Shown here in pieces: positions 16,629 through 24,006 of a stretch of DNA of 64,000 bases. The notes beneath the pieces were generated by a model that saw only the letters and a list, made by a program, of their open reading frames with translations, had not been told where the DNA came from and made no database searches. Source of the DNA: CBDUXP01 sp965371225 [NCBI: uncultured bacterium]. GTDB lineage: Bacteria; Abyssobacteria; SURF-5; CBDUXP01. A program made the position numbers and the translations under genes. The stretch lies in contig CBDUXP010000006.1 of assembly GCA_965371225.1 (NCBI GenBank), positions 1-64,000 on the forward strand. The letters run 5' to 3'. Every line of letters begins with the position of its first letter. The stretch's first letter is position 1.

Positions 16629-17948
16629 TTAGACCCGCGGCGTTCCGGTCCCCGCCTCGGGCCCACCCAGCGCTTCATCCAGCAGCTCAATCGGATGCAC
16701 CACCGGGATGTTCTGCCCTTCGGCCCGCAGGCCCGCGGCGATCTGCAGCATGCAGCCGGGATTGCCGGTCGCCACCTGGGCGGGCTTCGCCTTCAGGATA
16801 CGGCTGATCTTCTTGTTACTAACCTCTTGAGAAATAGCCGGTTGCGTGATGCTATAAATGCCGGCGGCGCCGCAACAGCCCGACCCGTGAGGCACGTTGA
16901 CCAGGTCCAAGTCGGGAATGCGCCGGAGCAGCGCCCGCGGCGCTTCCTCGATGCCCTGCCCGTGGAGCAGGTGGCAGGGATCGTCGTAGGCCACCCGGCG
17001 CGGCACGGGCCGCCACTCCTCCGGCGGGTCGAGCGTTCTGAGAAACTCCGTGATGTCCTGCACCCGGGAGGCCAGATGCTCAGCCCGGGGTTTCCAGGCA
17101 TCGCCCGCATCGAACCAATGCCCGAGTTCCTTCAGGGCGGCGCCGCAGCCGGCCGCGTTGTTCAGGATGGCGTCGTACGCCCCCGCCTCGAACGCCCGGA
17201 TATTTGTGCGGGCCTGGGCACGGGCATAGGCCAGCTCGCCCTGGTGCACCTGGAGCGCGCCGCAGCAGCGTTGTGCGGCCGGGATGTGCACCTCGCACCC
17301 GAACCGCAGCAGGACGCGCACCGTCGCGGCATGCACGTGGCCGTGAACCTCGTCCTGCACGCACCCGGTGAACAGGGCGACCTTCGCCACCGGCGGACCT
17401 TCCGGGCGGTAGACCGCCGCCGCCCGCGCCCGGAAACCCTGGGCGGGCAGGGGCGGGAGCTGCGCCTCGAGGGCCGCCCAGGGACCCGGCACCAGGTGGA
17501 GCACGCGCGAGGCGCGCATCAGGCGCTGCAAACCGCTGCGCTGGTACAGGCGGCCGAGCCCCACGAGCGCGCGCAGCAGGCGGGGATGCGGAAAGATGCC
17601 GCCAAACACGATGCGCCGTAGCACCCGCGACCACCAGGCCGGAGGCTGCACCTGCTTGGTGACTGCGCGCGCGCGTTCCATGAGCCGCCCGAACTGCACC
17701 CCGGCCGGGCACGCGGTCTCGCACGCCCGGCACATGAGGCACCGGTCGAAGTGTTCGCGCACGTGCTCCGTGAGCGGGATGGTGTCCTCGGAGATGGCGC
17801 GCATGAAGTACAGCCGCCCGCGGGGAGAATCCGCCTCACTGCCCCAGAGCTGATACGTGGGACACGCGGGCAGGCAGAACCCGCAGTGGACGCACGCGCG
17901 CAAGAGGTCGTCGGCCGGGAAGGCCGGTGCCGGGGCGGTCTGTCCCAT
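16629..17948 (-). CDS. glcF: Glycolate oxidase iron-sulfur subunit
   Basis: 439 residues. Two 4Fe-4S binding motifs are present: CVHCGFCLPACP (Cys19, 22, 25, 29) and CLMCRACETACP. They are followed by two Cys-rich CCG-type domains (FTGCVQDEV, QRCCGALQVHQG, DDPCHLLHGQG, GSGCCGAAG). With GlcD and GlcE it oxidises glycolate to glyoxylate and passes electrons to the membrane quinone pool. The open frame continues far upstream without a stop, but that part is the antiparallel reading of glcE. The ATG at 17948 shares a base with the glcE stop (TGATG) and begins directly before the ferredoxin domain, so it is the real start. Confidence 0.95.
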   Translation of the reverse strand: MGQTAPAPAFPADDLLRACVHCGFCLPACPTYQLWGSEADSPRGRLYFMRAISEDTIPLTEHVREHFDRCLMCRACETACPAGVQFGRLMERARAVTKQVQPPAWWSRVLRRIVFGGIFPHPRLLRALVGLGRLYQRSGLQRLMRASRVLHLVPGPWAALEAQLPPLPAQGFRARAAAVYRPEGPPVAKVALFTGCVQDEVHGHVHAATVRVLLRFGCEVHIPAAQRCCGALQVHQGELAYARAQARTNIRAFEAGAYDAILNNAAGCGAALKELGHWFDAGDAWKPRAEHLASRVQDITEFLRTLDPPEEWRPVPRRVAYDDPCHLLHGQGIEEAPRALLRRIPDLDLVNVPHGSGCCGAAGIYSITQPAISQEVSNKKISRILKAKPAQVATGNPGCMLQIAAGLRAEGQNIPVVHPIELLDEALGGPEAGTGTPRV

Positions 17949-19273
17949 CACAAGCCGCCCACGTACCGCCCGGGATTCAACAGGCGCTGCGGATCCAGGG
18001 ACTGTTTGAGCCCCTCCATCAGAAAAAAATCTTCCCGAGGCGGGCCCCAGGGGTCCAGCCGATCCCGCACGTCCGGCGGCGCCTCCTCCACCACCAGCGT
18101 GCCCCCATACCGGCCGGCCAGCTCGCGCCAGGCGGTCACCACCCGCTCGGCCAGCACCGGTTGCGGCTCGCCGAGCAGGCCGAGGCGGAACACCCCATTG
18201 GCCGCGCGGGCGTCCAGTACCAGCCGCTGGCTGTGGTCGGACGCGATGGTCTCCGCCGCAACCGCTATATCCCCCACGTGTTCGGGCAGGGCGGCCAGGG
18301 TGCACCACAGGGGCACCGGGTCGGACGGGCCGCGGCCCAGGTCGCGGAACGCTGTCCAGACCCGCCGCACGTCGCTGCGGTCGATCACCGCCGCCGCACC
18401 CCCGCCGCAATCGATACACACCGCGGAGACCTGCTTCACCTGCCGTTCGACGGCGGTCGGCGGCCCCTCCACCCCCACCAGCGCCACGGCGGGGGCGGCC
18501 TGCTCCGGCACGATCTGCTGTGCCGCGGCCGCGCTCAACAACTCCACGGCGGTCGGTTGCAGCTCGCTCCCGGCGATTGTGGCCAGAGCACGCGCAGCAG
18601 CCTCCCGCGTCTGGAAGGGGCTCACGATCACGGTCTCGTGCGTGGGGACGGGCCGCAGTTTCAGGCTCACCTCCAGGATGATGCCGAGCGTGCCCAGCGC
18701 GCCGATGTGCAGCTTGTTCAGGTCGAAGCCCGCCACGTTCTTGACGACCTTGCCGCCATGCTTCGTAACCACCCCATCCGCGTGCAGCACGCGCATCCCG
18801 ATCACGTGATCGCGGGCGGTCCCGTACAGCGCGCGCCGGGGCCCGCTGCGATTGGTGGCCAGGATGCCGCCCACGGTCGCGCCCGCATCCGGCGGATCGA
18901 TGGACCACCACTGACCCTGCTCGCCCAGCACGCGCTGCACCTCCACCAGGGTCGCGCCGGCCTGCACGGTCGCCACCATGTCCTGCGGCTGGTGGTCCAC
19001 GACGGCGTTCATCCGCTCCAGGGACACGCAGAGGTCGTATTGCGCGGGCGGGCGGCCCCGCCCCTGGGCCGTGCCCCCGCCCCAGGGCACGACGCCCCAC
19101 GCGTCAGCGGCAGCCAGCCCCATGGCGGCGACGGCCTGGTCCTCGCCGGCCGGCCGCACCGCCACGAGCGGCTGCCGGCCCTGCACGCCGTAGGGCGCGA
19201 GCTGATCCTCGGGCACCCACGCGGCGGCGGGCAGCAGGTCCGCGAGGCGCGCGACGTCCGGCGGCGTCCCCAT
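17948..19273 (-). CDS. glcE: Glycolate oxidase FAD-binding subunit
   Basis: 441 residues, FAD_binding_4 type. The PP-loop region includes VVPWGGGTAQGRG and the FAD contacts DPPDAGATVGGILATN and VVKNVAGFDLNKL, the last typical of GlcE; a reduced C-terminal FAD-oxidase domain ends in LDPQRLLNPGRYVGG. It partners GlcD and GlcF in the glycolate dehydrogenase complex. The ATG at 19273 overlaps the glcD stop (TGATG); an upstream extension in this frame is antiparallel glcD sequence and is rejected. Confidence 0.94.
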   Translation of the reverse strand: MGTPPDVARLADLLPAAAWVPEDQLAPYGVQGRQPLVAVRPAGEDQAVAAMGLAAADAWGVVPWGGGTAQGRGRPPAQYDLCVSLERMNAVVDHQPQDMVATVQAGATLVEVQRVLGEQGQWWSIDPPDAGATVGGILATNRSGPRRALYGTARDHVIGMRVLHADGVVTKHGGKVVKNVAGFDLNKLHIGALGTLGIILEVSLKLRPVPTHETVIVSPFQTREAAARALATIAGSELQPTAVELLSAAAAQQIVPEQAAPAVALVGVEGPPTAVERQVKQVSAVCIDCGGGAAAVIDRSDVRRVWTAFRDLGRGPSDPVPLWCTLAALPEHVGDIAVAAETIASDHSQRLVLDARAANGVFRLGLLGEPQPVLAERVVTAWRELAGRYGGTLVVEEAPPDVRDRLDPWGPPREDFFLMEGLKQSLDPQRLLNPGRYVGGL

Positions 19274-20742
19274 CACCCGTACTGGCGCACGGCCAGGTTG
19301 GGCAGCTTCGCCTCCGCGCACGTGCCGGGGGTGGGAATGACTTTTGCGGGATTGCACAGCCCCGTGGGGTTGAACACGGCGCGCACCTGCCGGAACCGGT
19401 CCAGGTCCGCCTCGGTGAACATCCACGGCATGAACTCGCGTTTCTCCAGCCCGATGCCGTGTTCCCCCGTCAGGACGCCGCCCGATTCGATGCACAGCTT
19501 CAGGATTTCCTCGCCCGCGCGCAGCGCCCGTTCCATCTCGCCGGGGTTCCGGTCGTCGAACAGGATGTTCGGGTGCAGGTTCCCGTCGCCCGCATGGAAG
19601 ATGTTCGCGACGCGGAAGCCGTGCTTCGCCCCGATCGCAATAATCTTGGGCAGCACCTCGCCGAGCTTGCTGCGGGGCAGAACCGCATCGTGCGTGTAGA
19701 AGTTGGGGCTGATCCGCCCGAGCGCGCCGAACCCTTCCTTGCGCGCCTTCCATAGCAGCGCCCGCTCTTCCGGACTGGTGGCGGATTGCACGTCGCGGCA
19801 GCCGTGGCGGCGGCAGACCGCAATGATCTCCTCCGCCTGTTCCGTCATGCCGTCCTCAATCCCGTCCAGCTCGATGATGAGCACCGCGCCGGCGTCCGTC
19901 GGAAAGCCCGCGTGCGTCGCGGCCTCGACCGCTTCGATGACCAGGCTGTCCACACACTCGAGCGCGGCGGGCACGATCCCCGCGGCAATGATGCCGGACA
20001 CCGTGTCGCACGCCGCCTCTAAACTCTCGAAGACGGCCATGAAAGTCAGGTAAGTCTCGGGCAGGTGGAGAATGCGCGTCGTAATTTCCGTGACGATGCC
20101 GAAGGTACCCTCGGAACCGACGAAGAGCCCGACCAGGTCGTACCCCGGCGCGTCCGGCGTCGAACCGCCTAGGCGCGTGACCCTGCCGTCGGGCAGCACC
20201 ACCACTAGCTCGAGAATGTGGTTCGTCGTGACCCCGTACTTGAGCGTGTGCGGCCCGCCGCTGTTTTCCGCCACGTTGCCGCCGATGCTGCACGCGCCCT
20301 GGCTGGACGGGTCGGGGGCGTAGTAATACCCCTTCCGCTCCATGGCCATGGAGAGATGCGCGTTGATCACCCCCGGTTGCGCCACCGCGCGGCGGTTGGG
20401 GTAATCGATGTCCAACACCTTGTTCATACGCGCCGTTTCGACGATCACGCCGCCCTCCAGCGTGAGCGCGCCGCCGCTCAGGCCGGTGCCCGACCCGCGG
20501 GCCGTGAACGGGATCCCCTCGCGATGGCAATAGCGCACAACCGCCACCACGTCGTCGGTGGATTCCACGAACACGCACGCATCCGGCATCGCCTTGTCGA
20601 TGGTGTGGCCGTCCACCTCGAACACCACGAGGCGGTCCGGATCGATCACGATCTGGTCCGCGCGCAGCTCAGCGCCGAGATCCCGGCGCAGGGCTTGGGC
20701 GCGGGCGGTGGGGCTGCTGGCGGGGGAACCGAAACGGGGCAT
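19273..20742 (-). CDS. glcD: Glycolate oxidase catalytic subunit
   Basis: 489 residues, the full length for GlcD. The FAD-binding PP-loop is FTARGSGTGLSGGAL, then PDPSSQGACSIGGNVAENSGG and VGSEGTFGIVTEI. The C-terminal FAD-oxidase domain has VANIFHAGDGNLHPNIL and the active-site region GVLTGEHGIGLEKREF. It oxidises glycolate or lactate to the 2-oxo acid. It is the first gene of the tightly overlapping glcDEF operon; the 88-base gap to the divergent redoxin gene is the probable control region, though no glcC-type regulator is nearby. Confidence 0.96.
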   Translation of the reverse strand: MPRFGSPASSPTARAQALRRDLGAELRADQIVIDPDRLVVFEVDGHTIDKAMPDACVFVESTDDVVAVVRYCHREGIPFTARGSGTGLSGGALTLEGGVIVETARMNKVLDIDYPNRRAVAQPGVINAHLSMAMERKGYYYAPDPSSQGACSIGGNVAENSGGPHTLKYGVTTNHILELVVVLPDGRVTRLGGSTPDAPGYDLVGLFVGSEGTFGIVTEITTRILHLPETYLTFMAVFESLEAACDTVSGIIAAGIVPAALECVDSLVIEAVEAATHAGFPTDAGAVLIIELDGIEDGMTEQAEEIIAVCRRHGCRDVQSATSPEERALLWKARKEGFGALGRISPNFYTHDAVLPRSKLGEVLPKIIAIGAKHGFRVANIFHAGDGNLHPNILFDDRNPGEMERALRAGEEILKLCIESGGVLTGEHGIGLEKREFMPWMFTEADLDRFRQVRAVFNPTGLCNPAKVIPTPGTCAEAKLPNLAVRQYG

Positions 20743-20830
20743 GGCGCGCAGAGAAATGATTCGCCACTACTATAGCCAGAGCCGCCGGGCTCCGCGCTGG
20801 GGACGCGGCCCCTGTGATAATCTACGGCGC

Positions 20831-21304
20831 ATGCCACTGGATGTCGGGGCCACGATCCCACAGGTCACGCTGCCCGCAGCCACGGGGGACGTCACTCCTG
20901 CGGGCAAACCGACTGTGCTCTTCTTTTTCAAGAGCACCTGCCCCACCTGCGCCCTCGCGTATCCCTACGTGGACGCGCTCGACCGGGCGTTCAGCGACGC
21001 GGCGGTCAACGTGTGGGGGGTCAGCCAGGAGAATCGCGCCACGGCCGACGAGTTCAGCAGCCGGTGCGGCGTCAGCGTGCCCACCGTGGACGACAGCGCC
21101 CTGGACGCGTCGCGCGCGCTGGACGTGCGGAACGTGCCCACCATGTACCTGCTCGATGCCGACGGCGGCGTGCAGGACGTGGTCATCGGCTTGGACAAGG
21201 CCGGGCTCAACCGCGTGGCCGGCACGCTCGCCGACTGGACGGACAGCGTCGCGCCGGTGATCGCGCCGGAGGACGACGGCAATCCTCCGATGCAACCTGG
21301 GTGA
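20831..21304 (+). CDS. Thioredoxin-like redoxin (TlpA/AhpC-TSA family)
   Basis: 157 residues, a single thioredoxin fold without signal peptide. The active site is C37-P-T-C40 after the strand PTVLFFFKST; the cis-Pro is in RNVPTMYLLDADG. The N-terminal VGATIPQVTLPAATGD resembles the redoxin strand entering the fold. It is predicted to be a cytoplasmic disulfide reductase or peroxiredoxin-like protein. It is followed after 66 bases by a conserved unknown and then by a UGSC selenoprotein on the same strand, suggesting that it reduces, or is reduced by, that system. Start is the first ATG after the divergent gap; the alternative upstream frame overlaps glcD antisense. Confidence 0.85.
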   Translation: MPLDVGATIPQVTLPAATGDVTPAGKPTVLFFFKSTCPTCALAYPYVDALDRAFSDAAVNVWGVSQENRATADEFSSRCGVSVPTVDDSALDASRALDVRNVPTMYLLDADGGVQDVVIGLDKAGLNRVAGTLADWTDSVAPVIAPEDDGNPPMQPG

Positions 21305-21370
21305 ACGAGCCTCTCCGCCGACCCGGTCGGGGCCGCGCCGCTTCCTCAATCTGACCTCCGCGCGAGGCGG

Positions 21371-22432
21371 GTGGTGGTGCCCGGCACGGACGATCCCGTC
21401 GAGTTCTGCTATCAGGCCGGCTACACCGACGGGATGCCCGTGGTGCCGCCCACCGAGGCGCGGGTGGAACGCATGCTGGGGGGCCTCGACCGGGATGCGC
21501 AGGAGATCCTCGGGACCATCGCGCCCAACTACGGCGAGGCGACGGTAGAGAAGATCGCGATCAACGCGGTGATGGCCGGGTGCGTGCCCGAGTACATGCC
21601 CGTGTTGGTGGCGGGGGTCAAGGCCATGTGCCGGGAGGAGTTCAATCTCCACGGCCAGCAGGCCACCACCCACAGCGCCACCCCGTTCATCCTGATCAAC
21701 GGCCCCATCGCGCAGCGGCTAGACATCAACGGCGGGCTGAACGCGTTCGGGCACGGCTGGCGGGCGAACGCCACCATCGGCCGCGCGCTCAAGCTCGTCA
21801 TGCAGAACTTGGGCGGCTGCCGGCCGGGGCCCGGGGGCATCGACCGCTCGACGCAGGGCAATCCGGGCAAGTATTCCTTCTGCATCGCGGAGAACGAGGC
21901 GGACAGCCCCTGGGACCCGTATCACGTGGAGCACGGCTTCGGGTCCGAGCAGAGCACCATCACGCTCTTTGCGTCGGAGGCGCCCCACGCGTGGAGCGAC
22001 CACGGCAGCCGCACGGCGGAACAGGTCGTCGCGTGCATGGGGCACACGCTCGCGACCCTGTGGAACCACAAGGCGTACCCGTTCTTCGCCACGTTCATTG
22101 CGCTCTGCCCGGAACACGCGCGCATCATCGCGGGCGACGGCTGGAGCAAGCAGGACATTCGCACGTGGCTGCAAGGGAATATCCGGCGGCCGCTGCGCGA
22201 GCTGTTACCCGGCCCGGACGGCGGGGAGAGCCTCGCCGCGGCGCTCGCAGGCGTGGACCCCTCGCCGGAGATGCTCGATATGGAGCTGCCTAAGTTCCAG
22301 AATGAGGACGACATCCACATCATCGTCGCCGGCGGCTGGGGCGGCATGTTTTCCAGCTACCTGCCCGGTTGGGTCGGCGGGAGCATGGGCAGCGTGCTCG
22401 TGACCGAGCCCATCGACGATCCCGGGGCGTGA
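21371..22432 (+). CDS. Conserved protein of unknown function, partner of the UGSC selenoprotein
   Basis: 353 residues with no signal peptide or membrane segment. Notable segments are YTDGMPVVPPTEARVERML near the N-terminus, GEATVEKIAINAVMAGC, the NGPIAQRLDINGG region, and a Gly-rich AGGWGGMFSSYLPGW close to the end; seven Cys are scattered without a CxxC. I recall similar proteins encoded near or fused to UGSC domains, but I cannot verify that here, and no enzymatic function is assigned. The GTG start (three GTG codons in a row at 21371-21379) has a weak ribosome site, so the true start may be one of the next two. It is separated from the selenoprotein by a 171-bp inverted-repeat element. Confidence 0.75.
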   Translation: MVVPGTDDPVEFCYQAGYTDGMPVVPPTEARVERMLGGLDRDAQEILGTIAPNYGEATVEKIAINAVMAGCVPEYMPVLVAGVKAMCREEFNLHGQQATTHSATPFILINGPIAQRLDINGGLNAFGHGWRANATIGRALKLVMQNLGGCRPGPGGIDRSTQGNPGKYSFCIAENEADSPWDPYHVEHGFGSEQSTITLFASEAPHAWSDHGSRTAEQVVACMGHTLATLWNHKAYPFFATFIALCPEHARIIAGDGWSKQDIRTWLQGNIRRPLRELLPGPDGGESLAAALAGVDPSPEMLDMELPKFQNEDDIHIIVAGGWGGMFSSYLPGWVGGSMGSVLVTEPIDDPGA

Positions 22433-22461
22433 TGCCAAGCCAAGACGGGACGGGAAGATGG

Positions 22462-22632
22462 AACCACAGATAAACACGGATGAACACGGATGAAATTTCA
22501 AGCTACTCCACGATATCTGCCTGACCACGTCATGCCAACGGTACGCAGGGAAGAAGACGTGGCTCTTGGGAGCTTGCTGGAGCTTCGTTCGTCAGTGTCA
22601 ATATCTGCGTGTATCTGCGTTCATCTGCGGTT
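22462..22632. repeat. Inverted-repeat element built from 10-bp units (MITE-like)
   Basis: Left arm 22462-22495 reads AACCACAGAT-AAACACGGAT-GAACACGGAT, three diverged copies of a 10-base CACAGAT/CACGGAT unit. The right arm 22601-22632, read on the opposite strand, is AACCGCAGAT-GAACGCAGAT-ACACGCAGAT. The arms are inverted and match at 22 of 30 positions. The roughly 105 bases between them have no open frame of note. I recall this kind of decamer array (nACACAGATGA) as common intergenic repeats in many environmental genomes. No flanking target-site duplication is evident, so mobility is only a suggestion. Confidence 0.7.
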
Positions 22633-22674
22633 TCAACAATAATCTGGAGTTGCACCAGCAAGGAGAGAGGGCAT

Positions 22675-23208
22675 ATGGCACGACAAGTAATTCTGGACCC
22701 CACGGATGAACGGACGCCGCGGCGGCTCGAGGCGGCGACTCGTCTGGCGTCGCTGGCAGGGAAAACCATCGGCCTGCTGGATATCAGCAAACCCAAGGGC
22801 GACCACTTCCTCGACCGGGTGGAGCACGTGCTGCGCGAGCGGTATGGCGTCGCCGAGGTGCACCGGTTCCGGAAGCCGACGTTCACCAAGCCTGCGCCGC
22901 GCGACCTGCGGCAGGAGATCGCGGGCAAATGCGACGCGGTGATCGAAGCGCTCGCTGACTGAGGGAGCTGCACCACGTGCAGTTTGCACGACATGATCGC
23001 CCTGGAAGCTGAGGGCATTCCCACCACCGCGGTGGCGACGACCGCGTTTACCGACGCGGCCGCCACGCAGGCCGAGCACCTGGGGATGCCGGACTACCAG
23101 ATCGTCACGGTCCCCCATCCGGTCCAGAACGCCACCCGGGAGGAGATCGTCGACCGCGCAGACGCGGTGGTGGAGACGCTGATCGCGCGGCTCACGAACG
23201 GCGGGTAG
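22675..23208 (+). CDS. UGSC-family selenoprotein with in-frame UGA (Sec96)
   Basis: A single 177-residue frame if the TGA at 22960-22962 is read as selenocysteine. The N-terminal half (MARQVILDPTDE... KTIGLLDISKPKG) ends in EALAD; after the TGA the same frame continues G-S-C-T-T-C-S-L-H-D and runs 81 more residues to TAG. This gives U96-G-S-C99 with a further C102, the motif that names the UGSC (seleno)protein family. A good AGGAGAG site precedes the ATG. Conventional calling would produce a 95-residue protein plus an orphan fragment. Selenol/thiol redox chemistry is the inferred role. No selA, selB, selD or tRNA-Sec is in this window, so recoding depends on genes elsewhere. If those are absent, the alternative is a gene broken by a stop. 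Confidence 0.87.
22965..22990 (+). promoter_or_regulatory. Candidate bacterial SECIS hairpin(s) after the UGA
   Basis: Two mutually exclusive hairpins begin just 3' of the UGA. One pairs 22976-22980 (CGTGC) with 22986-22990 (GCACG) around the loop AGTTT; its loop begins 18 bases after the UGA and has G at the second position, as I recall for bacterial SECIS models. The other pairs CTGCAC (22968-22973) with GTGCAG (22977-22982) around a 3-base loop and can be extended to 9 pairs with G-U pairs. Which one SelB would read cannot be decided by eye. Confidence 0.5.
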
Positions 23209-23297
23209 GCTGCAGGCCGGCCTGGGGCGCCGCGCGCGGGACGTTACATAATAGGTCCCTCCCTACACGACGGTAAAGCGAATGCTATTGTGCGCAC

Positions 23298-23825
23298 GTG
23301 CGGACAGCTAGGCCTGCGTCTACTTTGTACCCCCGCCGCAAACCTCCACCACGGATGCAGCGCAGTTGCTATGTCGGGCAACGGTTGACCTTCGTAACTA
23401 TCTGTACGGTCCGGACCGACGTCGTTCTCGTGCACGACGCTACGCCCGCCCACCTGACGTTTGCGATGGGAGAGACCGCTGGCCGTGGAGACCTCCTGTT
23501 GGAAGCTTGGGTTATCATGCCTGACCATCTCCACGTCCTCCTGCGAGGCTTGGGGGCCGAGTCTGACGCAGCGGAATGGGTGCGGCGATTCAAATCGCGC
23601 ACCGCCATGACACACCGGCGTCTCTCCGGCGCGCCACTATGGCAGCGTAGTTTCTTTGACCGGGCGCTGCGGGCGGAGGAGCCCCTGGAACGCGTTTGCC
23701 GGTACATTCTCCAGAATCCTTGTCGCAGAGGCCTCTGCACCGACTGGTGGGATTGGCCGTATAGTGGTGGGCGCATGTACGAACTGCTACGCGAAGAGAA
23801 ACGCGAATCGCGGCATTCTCCGTAG
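23298..23825 (+). CDS. REP-associated tyrosine transposase (RAYT, Y1/IS200-like)
   Basis: 175 residues. The HUH motif is His77-Leu-His79 in MPDHLHVLL, and the nucleophile is probably Tyr136 in CRYILQNP; the WQRSFFDRALR segment is also characteristic. The N-terminal RRKPPPRMQRSCYVGQ is the usual start of this group, supporting a start at the GTG 23298 rather than the ATG at 23355. RAYTs are single-copy domesticated transposases that bind and nick REP hairpins. Consistent with that, the TAG stop at 23823 falls inside a REP palindrome that continues downstream. No terminal repeats of a classic insertion sequence are seen. Confidence 0.88.
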   Translation: MRTARPASTLYPRRKPPPRMQRSCYVGQRLTFVTICTVRTDVVLVHDATPAHLTFAMGETAGRGDLLLEAWVIMPDHLHVLLRGLGAESDAAEWVRRFKSRTAMTHRRLSGAPLWQRSFFDRALRAEEPLERVCRYILQNPCRRGLCTDWWDWPYSGGRMYELLREEKRESRHSP

Positions 23826-23901
23826 GGGCCGGTCACTAGACCGGCCCGGGGCATACCGCTCAAGGCCGAATGCGCGGGCCGGTCTAGCGACCGGCCCCTA
23901 C
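23822..23901. repeat. REP pair (BIME-like) at the 3' end of the RAYT gene
   Basis: Two hairpins face each other as an inverted pair. The left unit at 23822-23850 begins GTAGGGGCCGGTC and contains CCGGTC-ACTA-GACCGG. The right unit at 23872-23901 contains CCGGTC-TAGC-GACCGG and ends GACCGGCCCCTAC. The outer arms GTAGGGGCCGGTC/GACCGGCCCCTAC are exact inverted repeats. This is the organisation of REP doublets mobilised or maintained by RAYTs. Confidence 0.85.
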
Positions 23902-24006
23902 AAAAAAAGGCAATCGTAGGTCTGGGCGAACTTGCGCGAATGCGCGGGCTCGCATTCTCTGGCCGTTGCAGTTGTGGCCCGATTCCTGCCCCCGCGGCGC
24001 GGTGCG

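Noticed and set aside
17949-19100. N-terminal extension of glcF by 384 codons
   Set aside because: The sequence is the wrong-frame reading of glcE; glcF starts at the overlapping ATG 17948 just before its ferredoxin motif.
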